Shown here: positions 16,221 to 23,225 of the stretch, one piece after another
Numbering within the stretch: position 1 is the first letter of the stretch
Layout: the number at the start of each line of letters is the position of its first letter
Origin: an uncultured Christensenellaceae bacterium
GTDB lineage: Bacteria; Bacillota; Clostridia; Christensenellales; Christensenellaceae
Length of the DNA stretch: 40,327 nt
NCBI GenBank assembly: GCA_934373295.1
Contig: CAKROK010000012.1
Span: forward strand, 1-40,327
Reading direction: 5' to 3'
Made by a program: the position numbers and the translations under genes
Notes under the pieces: generated by a model
The model's database searches: none
Told to the model about the DNA's origin: nothing
What the model saw: only the letters and a program-made list of their open reading frames with translations

Positions 16221-17077
16221 GTTTCTTTGATAAAAAATTCCATGAACAGGCGCGCGGCCTTTGGCATCGTCTGAAGGCTGCGCCACGCGAGCGCGATCCG
16301 CCTTGAGGGGCGCTCTATAATGCGCCTCACGGTTATATCTCTGTCTATTCCATTTAAAACGCGGCTGTATATCATGGAAATGCCTATCTCTTGGCGCACC
16401 ATTGAGATGATGGTGTAGTCGTCATGAACTATATCGGTGACGTTCGGCGCAAGCCCCGCGCGTTCAAAGGCGTTTAGAGTTATGCTGTACTTGCCCTCTT
16501 TTAGAAGAATGAACGGGTCGTGACAGAGGTCGGATAAGCTGACCTTGTCTTTTTCCTTTAAAGGATGGTCTTTTGGGAGGACGGCCAAAAGCTCGTCGGT
16601 GAACAAGGGAGCGAGCTCGAGGTCGCTTGCTGCATCTTCGTTTACAAAGCCGAGGTCGACCCGTCCGTCGCGGATGGCCTGTGCGATGCTCGTATAGTCG
16701 CCCTGCTCGAGGTCAAAGCGCACGTGCGGATATATCGCCTTAAAGCGCGTTATGACGGGCGGGAGAAGGTCTCGGCTGACCCCGGTAAACGTGCCTATGG
16801 TTATCACGTCGTTTTCCATGCCGTCCATCTCGTCCTTCTTTTTTGAAAGCGCCTTTTCGGCGGAGCTTATCGCCAAAATGTATGGGTAAAACTGTTCGCC
16901 GTCCTTGGTCAGGCGCACGCCATCCTTGTTGCGCGTGACGAGCGTAAAGCCCAGCTCGCGCTCAAGCGAACGCACAGTCTGGCTGACTGCGCTCTGCGTG
17001 TAGTTTAACTGGTTTGCGACGCGCGTAAAGCTGCCCAGCTCGACGACGCTGCAAAATATCTCGTATTTAGTAGCCAT
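16202..17077 (-). CDS. LysR-family transcriptional regulator
   Basis: The winged helix-turn-helix (residues about 3-60: KYEIFCSVVELGSFTRVANQ then LNYTQSAVSQTVRSLERELG) is followed by a two-lobed substrate-binding domain (about 90-285). The 291-residue length is usual for the family. The start ATG 17075-17077 has GAGG about seven bases upstream. It is divergent from azlCD with 108 bases between, the classic arrangement for a LysR regulator and its target, so control of azlCD by an amino-acid-type effector is likely but not shown. It ends inside the stem of the shared terminator. Confidence 0.93.
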   Translation of the reverse strand: MATKYEIFCSVVELGSFTRVANQLNYTQSAVSQTVRSLERELGFTLVTRNKDGVRLTKDGEQFYPYILAISSAEKALSKKKDEMDGMENDVITIGTFTGVSRDLLPPVITRFKAIYPHVRFDLEQGDYTSIAQAIRDGRVDLGFVNEDAASDLELAPLFTDELLAVLPKDHPLKEKDKVSLSDLCHDPFILLKEGKYSITLNAFERAGLAPNVTDIVHDDYTIISMVRQEIGISMIYSRVLNGIDRDITVRRIIERPSRRIALAWRSLQTMPKAARLFMEFFIKETKNPSM

Positions 17078-17104
17078 AGCGACCTCGTTGCATTAGAATT
17101 ACTT

Positions 17105-17156
17105 ATGATACCATTATAATCATTTACTGTACTAATGTCAATTTGAGTAGTATACT
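17105..17156. promoter_or_regulatory. Divergent lysR / azlCD control region
   Basis: On the minus strand, TTGACA (plus 17136-17141) and TATAAT (plus 17113-17118) with 17 bases between form a consensus promoter for the LysR gene. A dyad ATGAT-N9-ATCAT (17105-17123) covers that -10. On the plus strand, TATACT (17151-17156) could be the azlC -10, but no good -35 exists, which fits activator-dependent transcription. Confidence 0.7.
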
Positions 17157-17185
17157 CTTTTTAGCAATTATTTATAGAGGTTTTT

Positions 17186-17944
17186 ATGGATAAAACAGCA
17201 AACAAGACGCCGAGCGTCAAAAAAGACAATAAAAGGGCATATTTAGATGGACTGCGCGACGGACTGCCCATAGGTTTGGGATATTTGGCGGTCTCGTTTT
17301 CATTGGGCATCGCCGCGGGGAACGCCGGTTTAAACGCGTTTCAATCGATGCTTGCGAGCCTGCTGTGCAACGCGTCAGCGGGCGAGTATGCGGGATTTAC
17401 GCTCATCGCCGCGCACGCGACGTATATCGAGGTCGCGCTGATGACGCTGGTCGCAAATGCGAGATATCTGCTCATGAGCTGCGCGCTCAGTCAGCGGTTT
17501 TCGCCCGATACAAAGCTGCGCCACAGGGTGTTCATGAGCTTTCACGTCACGGATGAGCTTTTTGCGATAGCAATAGCCCGCCCCGGCTATTTAAACCCGT
17601 TTTACTCATACGGCGCGGTCACCGTCGCGGCGCCTCTGTGGGCGATAGGCACGGCTCTTGGGACTTTGGCGGGAAGCCTCCTTCCGTTAAGAGTCGTGAG
17701 CGCGTTCAGCGTGGCGCTTTACGGCATGTTTTTGGCGGTAATAATCCCTCCCGCGCGGACGAACAAGGTAATAGCAGGTCTTATCGCGATATGCTTTGCT
17801 TTAAGCGCCGCCGCGACGTATCTACCCGTGGTGAGAGACATCCCCGAGGGGACGAGGACTATAATTTTGACCGTGGTCATAGCGGCGGCCGCCGCGCTCA
17901 TCTTCCCCAAGAAAGAAGAGGAGGGTTCAGCCGATGGACAATAA
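17186..17944 (+). CDS. azlC: AzlC-family amino acid exporter, large subunit
   Basis: Multi-pass membrane protein of the AzlCD (LIV-E) type that exports branched-chain amino acids and analogues such as azaleucine. The 252 residues contain the conserved opening GLPIGLGYLAVSFSLGI, then NARYLLMSCALSQRF and FHVTDELFAIAI, all AzlC hallmarks. AGAGG lies before the ATG. The 3' end overlaps azlD by 11 bases, so the two are co-translated partners. The regulator is probably the divergent LysR. Substrate within the family can vary (amino acids or their derivatives), so the exact cargo is inference. Confidence 0.92.
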   Translation: MDKTANKTPSVKKDNKRAYLDGLRDGLPIGLGYLAVSFSLGIAAGNAGLNAFQSMLASLLCNASAGEYAGFTLIAAHATYIEVALMTLVANARYLLMSCALSQRFSPDTKLRHRVFMSFHVTDELFAIAIARPGYLNPFYSYGAVTVAAPLWAIGTALGTLAGSLLPLRVVSAFSVALYGMFLAVIIPPARTNKVIAGLIAICFALSAAATYLPVVRDIPEGTRTIILTVVIAAAAALIFPKKEEEGSADGQ

Positions 17945-18248
17945 TATCTACATTTATATCCTTATAATGGGCGGCGTTTCCTTTTTGATAAGGAGCATCC
18001 CGCTCACGCTGATACAAAAGCAGATCAAAAGTCAGTTTATCCGCTCGTTTTTATACTATGTGCCGTATGTGACGCTCGCCGTCATGACCTTCCCCGCGAT
18101 AATCACTGCGACGCAGTCTCCCATATCGGGCGTATGCGCGCTGGTCGTGGGCGCGGTCGCGGCGTGGTTCGGCGCGGGACTGTTCAAGGTCGCGCTGTCC
18201 TGCTGCGGCACGGTATTTCTCGTCGAGCTGATAATTGGGCTATTATAG
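17934..18248 (+). CDS. azlD: AzlD-family amino acid exporter, small subunit
   Basis: Small membrane partner of AzlC. The 104 residues hold about four hydrophobic segments and the family motif MGGVSFLIRSIPLTL (MAxxTYLxRxxPF-like). A second family stretch is YYVPYVTLAVMTFPAI. The start ATG 17934 lies within the azlC 3' end, preceded by GGAGGG. Without AzlC this subunit is not expected to act alone. A terminator follows. Confidence 0.92.
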   Translation: MDNNIYIYILIMGGVSFLIRSIPLTLIQKQIKSQFIRSFLYYVPYVTLAVMTFPAIITATQSPISGVCALVVGAVAAWFGAGLFKVALSCCGTVFLVELIIGLL

Positions 18249-18267
18249 AAAATAAGTCAACAAAAAT

Positions 18268-18300
18268 GCCGGAAGGATTTTCCTCCGGCGTTTATTTTAT
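18268..18300 (+). terminator. Terminator after azlD
   Basis: GCCGG-A-AGGA (18268-18277) pairs with TCCT-CCGGC (18281-18289) with one bulged A, then GTTTATTTTATC. It also lies just past the stop of the convergent minus-strand gene and may serve both. Confidence 0.75.
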
Positions 18301-18497
18301 CATTTTTTCTTTGAAAACTTTTCCTTTATAAGAAGCGGGATATACAGCACGACGCCGCCTATGAGCGTGAAAAGACCTATCTTGGCGAGCGTCTCCGCGA
18401 GGGGAGTGTTATCCGCATCGATGAACATCGCCACGAGCATGAATATCGCGCCGACTATCACGGCGGCATAATAGATGTACTTTAAGACCTTCGTCAT
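18300..18497 (-). CDS. Small membrane protein, 65 residues
   Basis: I do not recognise a family. Two hydrophobic segments are clear: YYAAVIVGAIFMLVAMFI (about 9-26) and IGLFTLIGGVVLYIPLLI (about 40-57), joined by an acidic polar loop (DADNTPLAETLAK) and ended by a basic tail (KEKFSKKK). The start overlaps the stop of the upstream nuclease-like gene by four bases (ATGA), with GGTGAG as ribosome site, so it is translated together with it. The pairing suggests a membrane partner or anchor for that protein, or mere operon company; nothing in the sequence decides this. Confidence 0.8.
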   Translation of the reverse strand: MTKVLKYIYYAAVIVGAIFMLVAMFIDADNTPLAETLAKIGLFTLIGGVVLYIPLLIKEKFSKKK

Positions 18498-19342
18498 ATC
18501 AGCTCACCGGCCTTCATATACAACATCATCTTTTCAACGTCGTTTTTGGGGTCATGCTCATCGCCCTCTACGGTTATGCCGAACAGCTTACACGCCTTAT
18601 CGAGCGAGACCGTCCTCGAGCCCATTCTCATAGCTACGTCCACATTTCTCACCTTGAAGAAGTTATACAGATCGTCGCCAAAGGACGTCTTTACGAAAAG
18701 CGCGTCCGTATCGCCGTAGGTGTATATCTTTTTCGCCTTTTTGAACATGTCCGTGAAGTAGTTACGGTATGCGCGGATGTGCCTTGCGGATTTTATCTGC
18801 TCAAGGTCATAGGGGAGCATACCCGAATAGACGTTCTTCCAAAGGCGGGTGATGTATTTGTCGTCCGTATACGGCTTGGAGACGCCATCATAAATAGTGG
18901 TCTCGTCGCCGTCCACCATCACGGCATACCAGCCGCATATGCGCATGTTAATCGCCTCAAAGTCGATATACAGCCTGCCGTTATTGGGGATATGCTTTGC
19001 GGGGAGCGCCTTTTTGACATACAGCTTATAGATATTGCTGTTCACTCCGAACGTCTGACGCAGCGCAGCGTCGTATTGCTCATAGGGCTGGATCTCGTCC
19101 GCCGCTTCAAAGGCCGCTTCAAATTCGTCCTTTTTGAGCGCGATATAATCGAAGCTCTTGAGCTGCTTTTTGGTGTACGGAATATCGTAAAAATCCGACG
19201 GCTGGATAGAATCAAGCGAAGCGGAGCGCTTAAAGGGGCGCGCGCCGCCCGAGCTGAATTTATTTGTCTGCGAATCAAAGAAATCCCATGCGCAGATCTT
19301 GCTCTTTAACGTAAAAAACCTTACTTCTAAAATATTTATCAC
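18494..19342 (-). CDS. Divergent DEDDh exonuclease-like protein, 282 residues
   Basis: Not a family I can name. The pattern of DnaQ/RNase T-type 3'-5' exonucleases can be read: ExoI IDFEA (Asp127, Glu129), ExoII YGDTDA (Asp211 or Asp213), ExoIII HDPKND (His263-x4-Asp268), in the right order. This would make it a metal-dependent nuclease in the cytosol; activity is inference. Residues 1-120 have no recognised domain. Start: GTG at 19342 follows an in-frame stop directly and lies inside the AGGTGAT ribosome-site-like stretch; the in-frame ATT at 19331-19333 is eight bases after AGG and could be the true start. No ATG occurs until about residue 133. It overlaps the small membrane protein gene (ATGA) and has its own promoter, divergent from polA. 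Confidence 0.75.
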   Translation of the reverse strand: MINILEVRFFTLKSKICAWDFFDSQTNKFSSGGARPFKRSASLDSIQPSDFYDIPYTKKQLKSFDYIALKKDEFEAAFEAADEIQPYEQYDAALRQTFGVNSNIYKLYVKKALPAKHIPNNGRLYIDFEAINMRICGWYAVMVDGDETTIYDGVSKPYTDDKYITRLWKNVYSGMLPYDLEQIKSARHIRAYRNYFTDMFKKAKKIYTYGDTDALFVKTSFGDDLYNFFKVRNVDVAMRMGSRTVSLDKACKLFGITVEGDEHDPKNDVEKMMLYMKAGELI

Positions 19343-19380
19343 CTAAATCATATAATCGTTTAATAAACAAACATAATCGT

Positions 19381-19409
19381 ATTTTATCACTTTTACGCCC
19401 CTAATGCAA
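19381..19409 (-). promoter_or_regulatory. Promoter of the DEDDh-like gene
   Basis: On the minus strand TTGCAT (plus 19404-19409) and TAAAAT (plus 19381-19386) are spaced by 17 bases, with TG at the extended -10 position (TGATAAAAT). Confidence 0.65.
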
Positions 19410-19457
19410 CTAAAAGAATTCCAATTTCATACATTATGTAAACAATCTCTCTAAAAA

Positions 19458-19486
19458 TTGATTTTACGACGGCAATATGGTAAACT
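19458..19486 (+). promoter_or_regulatory. Promoter of the polA operon
   Basis: TTGATT (19458-19463) and TAAACT (19481-19486) are spaced by 17 bases, with an extended -10 TGG. It lies 27 bases before the polA start. Confidence 0.65.
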
Positions 19487-19512
19487 ATTAGGGACTTTTT
19501 ATAGGAGAACGT

Positions 19513-22065
19513 ATGATGAGCACTGCTATTTTTATAGATGGGAACAGCCTTTTGCACAGGGCATTTTACGCACTTCCCCCCACGATGAAAACGCGGGACG
19601 GACACATTACCAACGCCGTCTACGGCTTTTTGAACATGCTTTTTTCACTCACGCAGACGTATCACCCCGATTATCTCGCGGTGGCGTTTGACGTAAAAAA
19701 GCACACGTTTCGAAACGACCTCTTTGACGGCTACAAGGCGGGAAGAAAGAGCACTCCGCCCGAGCTTTCTGAGCAGTTCCCGCTCATACGCGAGACGTTG
19801 GACGGCTTAGGTGTAAAGTACCTCGAGCTTGAAGGATATGAAGGCGACGACATTTTGGGTACGCTTTCCAAAACCGCGCGAGAAAAGGGCGTGATGTGCT
19901 ATGTCGTCACGGGCGACCGCGACGCGCTCCAGCTGACGGACGAAAACTGTCACATTCTCATGACCAAAAAGGGCGTATCCGATACGGAGGAATTCTCGCC
20001 CGAGCATCTAAACGAGGTATACGGCCTGACGCCCGCGCAGATAGTCGATCTCAAAAGCCTGATGGGGGACGCTTCCGACAACATCCCCGGCGTCGTGGGC
20101 GTGGGCGAAAAGACCGCGCTCAAGCTGTTAAAACAATATCCCACCATCGACAGCATTTATGAAAATATAGACTCTCTGCCCAAAAACAAGCTGCATGAAA
20201 AGCTGGTGAGGGATAAAGACCAGGCGTTTTTGAGCAAGAAGCTCGCGACGATCCTTCGCGACGTTCCCATAGACACCGACCTCGACTCTTTAAAATTCAC
20301 GGGTTTTGATGATGAGCGTTTATCCGAGACGCTCACGTCTTTGGAGTTTACATCCATGCTCAAAAAGCTGGGAGTATCCGCCGTGAAAAAGCAGGAAAAG
20401 GAATCTGAGGTTATCGAATTAACCGACGAGAATGGGCTTGCCTTCGCGATAGCCGATGTGGAAAAAGCGGGCGTATTATCTATCATATATCAGTCGGACG
20501 ACGTGTATTTTTCCTGCAAGGAGGATGCGGAATATTACGTCAGCTTTTCTCGAGACCTATTCGGAGAGGGCTTGTCCGAGGAGCATACTATAAAGGCGCT
20601 GGGCGGTGCGCTTGCGGATGAAAAAATCAAAAAGGTTTTATACGGCGCAAAGGAGCTTTATCATAGGCTTTCAACGCTTGATGTAGAGGTCAAGGGGCTT
20701 TCGCACGATGTGCTTTTGGCGCAATACGTGCTCGACCCGACGAGAAAGCGCCGCGAGATGGACGCGCTTAAAGAGGAATACGACGCCGCGGGCAGTGCGT
20801 CTGCGCTTTTGACGATAGCAAATTGCCAGCGCAAAAAAATAGACGAGCTGGGGCTTTCGGGGATATTTGACGATATCGAAATGCCGCTCATAGACGTCCT
20901 TTTCGACATGGAAAAAATCGGCTTTACGATAGACCGAGAGGGCTTGAGACAGCTAAACGCGCAGTACACAACGAGGATAGACGAGGTCTCCGAGCAGATA
21001 TATAAATGCGCGGGGGAGGTCTTTAATATAAGCTCGCCCAAGCAGTTAGGCGATATTCTGTTTATAAAGCTGGGTTTACCCGCGAAAAAGCGCACAAAGA
21101 CGGGATTTTCAACAGACGCGGAGGTCTTGGAGGCTCTTATCGACAAGCACCCGATAATACCGCTCATATTAGAATACCGCTCTTTAACAAAGCTAAAGGG
21201 GACGTATATCGAGGGATTTTTAAACGTCACGTCGGATAAGGACAGGCAGGTACACTCGACGTTCCACCAGGATGTGACCGCGACGGGCAGACTATCATCA
21301 TCCGAGCCGAATTTGCAGAATATCCCCATAAGAAGCGAGCTTTCATCGGATATAAGAAAGGTCTTTATCCCGTCGCTGGAGGAAAACTTCATCGTCTCTG
21401 CGGACTATTCACAGATAGAGCTGCGCATACTCGCGCATATCGCGAACGACGCGCACATGATAGACGCATTTTTGCACGGCGAGGACATTCACACGCGCAC
21501 GGCGTCCGAGGTGTTTGACGTTCCTAAAGAGATGGTCACCAAGCAGATGCGCTCATCCGCAAAGGCGGTCAACTTCGGCATAGTTTACGGCATAAGCGAC
21601 TTCGGACTCGCAAAAAACCTCGGAATACCGCGCTTTAAGGCGGCGGAGTATATCGCAAAATACTTAAAAGAGTTCTCGGGCGTCGCCAACTATATGCACG
21701 ACGTGGTAGAGCAAGCGAAAAAGGACGGCTATGTGCGCACGCTATACGGCCGTATAAGATATATCGCGGAGCTGAAATCCTCAAATTACAATGTCCGTTC
21801 GTTTGGCGAAAGGGCCGCCATGAACACGCCCATTCAGGGCACGGCCGCGGATATTATAAAGTTAGCCATGATCGCCGTTCACAGGCGCATTAAGGATGAA
21901 AAGCTCAAATCTCGCATGATATTGCAGGTTCACGATGAGCTGGTCATAGACACATATCCCGACGAGATAGACGCAGTCAAGGAAATTTTGGTTTCAGAGA
22001 TGACGAACGCGTTCCACCTTAGAGTTCCGCTCGAGGTGGAGGTCAGCGTGGACAGGACGTTCTGA
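19513..22065 (+). CDS. polA: DNA polymerase I
   Basis: Repair and Okazaki-fragment polymerase. Domains in order: 5'-nuclease (about 1-290, opens AIFIDGNSLLHRAFYALP, with EGYEGDDILGT and VTGDRDALQL), a 3'-5' exonuclease-like domain (about 310-460), and the polymerase (about 470-850). Motif A DYSQIELRILAH has Asp631; motif B runs Arg680, Lys684, Phe688, Tyr692 (KAVNFGIVYG); motif C QVHDELV has Asp808. The exonuclease-like domain lacks the DxE of motif I (VLSIIYQSDD in its place) and the expected Asp in motif II (YGAKELYHRL), so proofreading is predicted absent, as in Bacillus and Thermus enzymes. Start: ATG 19513 or the adjacent ATG 19516, with AGGAG at 19503-19507. The stop overlaps coaE by one base. 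Confidence 0.98.
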   Translation: MMSTAIFIDGNSLLHRAFYALPPTMKTRDGHITNAVYGFLNMLFSLTQTYHPDYLAVAFDVKKHTFRNDLFDGYKAGRKSTPPELSEQFPLIRETLDGLGVKYLELEGYEGDDILGTLSKTAREKGVMCYVVTGDRDALQLTDENCHILMTKKGVSDTEEFSPEHLNEVYGLTPAQIVDLKSLMGDASDNIPGVVGVGEKTALKLLKQYPTIDSIYENIDSLPKNKLHEKLVRDKDQAFLSKKLATILRDVPIDTDLDSLKFTGFDDERLSETLTSLEFTSMLKKLGVSAVKKQEKESEVIELTDENGLAFAIADVEKAGVLSIIYQSDDVYFSCKEDAEYYVSFSRDLFGEGLSEEHTIKALGGALADEKIKKVLYGAKELYHRLSTLDVEVKGLSHDVLLAQYVLDPTRKRREMDALKEEYDAAGSASALLTIANCQRKKIDELGLSGIFDDIEMPLIDVLFDMEKIGFTIDREGLRQLNAQYTTRIDEVSEQIYKCAGEVFNISSPKQLGDILFIKLGLPAKKRTKTGFSTDAEVLEALIDKHPIIPLILEYRSLTKLKGTYIEGFLNVTSDKDRQVHSTFHQDVTATGRLSSSEPNLQNIPIRSELSSDIRKVFIPSLEENFIVSADYSQIELRILAHIANDAHMIDAFLHGEDIHTRTASEVFDVPKEMVTKQMRSSAKAVNFGIVYGISDFGLAKNLGIPRFKAAEYIAKYLKEFSGVANYMHDVVEQAKKDGYVRTLYGRIRYIAELKSSNYNVRSFGERAAMNTPIQGTAADIIKLAMIAVHRRIKDEKLKSRMILQVHDELVIDTYPDEIDAVKEILVSEMTNAFHLRVPLEVEVSVDRTF

Positions 22066-22661
22066 TGAAAATATTTAAAAAAAGAGTTTTGGGGATAACG
22101 GGCGCGATAGCCTCGGGCAAAAGCACCTTGAGCGCGCATTTAAAGGAGCGCGGGCTTAGCGTGATAGATGCGGATAAAATCTCAAAGGGCATACTTAAAG
22201 AGGGAAAAAGCGCATATGATATCGTGATGCGCGAGTTTCCTGAATGCGTCATTGAAGGCAAGATAGACAGGCGCGCATTGGGAAACATCGTCTTTAGCGA
22301 CGCGAAACAGCTTAAAAAGCTCAATGCGATAACTCATCCGCTGATTGTTGAAGAGATAACCGAGCAGGTGAAAAGCTGCGCCGTGCCTTGCGCGATAGAC
22401 GCGCCGCTGCTCTTTGAGACGGGGCTGCAAAGCTTGTGCGACGAGGTATGGTGCGTATATGCGCCTGAGGACGTGAGAATTGAAAGGATATGCAAGCGCG
22501 ACGGGCTCACCCCAAATGAGGCAAAGCTGCGCATACATAGCCAAATGAGCGATGATATCCGCTTAAAGCTCGCGGACAGAACGTTTGATTCATCACGCGG
22601 GCTGGACGAGTTTTTAAGTGAGGCGGACTCCGCGCTCGACGACTTCATAAAGGAGAAATAA
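22065..22661 (+). CDS. coaE: Dephospho-CoA kinase
   Basis: Last step of coenzyme A synthesis: phosphorylates the 3'-OH of dephospho-CoA. The 198 residues begin with the P-loop GAIASGKST (13-21) and the family segment LSVIDADKISKGIL; the LID-type region around RICKRDGLTPNEAKLRIHSQ (about 144-163) is present. The start overlaps the polA stop (TGATG). polA followed by coaE is a common pairing in Bacillota. No sign of damage. Confidence 0.95.
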   Translation: MKIFKKRVLGITGAIASGKSTLSAHLKERGLSVIDADKISKGILKEGKSAYDIVMREFPECVIEGKIDRRALGNIVFSDAKQLKKLNAITHPLIVEEITEQVKSCAVPCAIDAPLLFETGLQSLCDEVWCVYAPEDVRIERICKRDGLTPNEAKLRIHSQMSDDIRLKLADRTFDSSRGLDEFLSEADSALDDFIKEK

Positions 22662-23225
22662 ATGGAGCTATCTAAAAAGCAAAAATCGATGCTGATAGTG
22701 TTTTTCGTCATCATGACGATTTTCTTGATACTCGTGGGCGGGTATTATACCGTCAAGACGCTCTATCCCATCGACTATACAGATATAATAGAAAAGTATT
22801 CAAAGGAATATGACGTCGACCCGTATCTGATTTGCGCCGTTATCAACACGGAGAGCAGCTTTAAAAGCTCGGCGCAGTCGCATAAGGGCGCTATGGGGCT
22901 CATGCAGCTCATGCCGGACACGGCGAAGTGGATAGCCTCAAAGCTGTCTGAGGAATACGACGCGGACGCGCTGACCGCTCCGGAAAGCAATATCCGCTAC
23001 GGCACGTGGTATTTAAAATACCTTTTAAAGAGATATGACGGGGATATAAGCTGTGCCGCGGCGGCGTATAACGCGGGTCACTCTAACGTTGACGAGTGGA
23101 AAAAGACCATACCGGACGGGGACAGCATAGACGTCTCCAAGATACCGTTTAAGGAGACAAAAAACTACGTGAGAAAGGTGGATAGCGCATATGACATTTA
23201 CAAAAAGCTGTATCCGGGCATGTAG
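22662..23225 (+). CDS. Membrane-anchored lytic transglycosylase (SLT domain)
   Basis: Cleaves the glycan strand of peptidoglycan to give 1,6-anhydro ends. An N-terminal hydrophobic segment (about 10-30) acts as signal anchor; the catalytic domain follows (about 40-185). Glu64 in INTESSFKSSAQS is the catalytic acid, followed by GAMGLMQLMPDTA (76-88) and CAAAAYNAGHSNVDEW, the usual SLT motifs. The gene begins right after the coaE stop with no gap and its last 35 bases overlap the next gene. Its site of action is the outer face of the membrane. Confidence 0.94.
   Translation: MELSKKQKSMLIVFFVIMTIFLILVGGYYTVKTLYPIDYTDIIEKYSKEYDVDPYLICAVINTESSFKSSAQSHKGAMGLMQLMPDTAKWIASKLSEEYDADALTAPESNIRYGTWYLKYLLKRYDGDISCAAAAYNAGHSNVDEWKKTIPDGDSIDVSKIPFKETKNYVRKVDSAYDIYKKLYPGM

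Noticed and set aside
18554..19309. Long open frame (251 codons) on the plus strand opposite the DEDDh-like gene
   Set aside because: It has no ribosome site and no recognisable domain, and it shadows a gene with promoter, overlap and motif support on the other strand.
19358..19368. Palindrome GTTTAATAAAC upstream of the DEDDh-like gene as an operator
   Set aside because: It is short and AT-rich, likely to occur by chance, and has no regulator gene next to it.
20661..21392. 243-codon open frame on the minus strand within polA
   Set aside because: It mirrors the polymerase coding frame; Ser/Leu-rich composition and no start signal mark it as a shadow.
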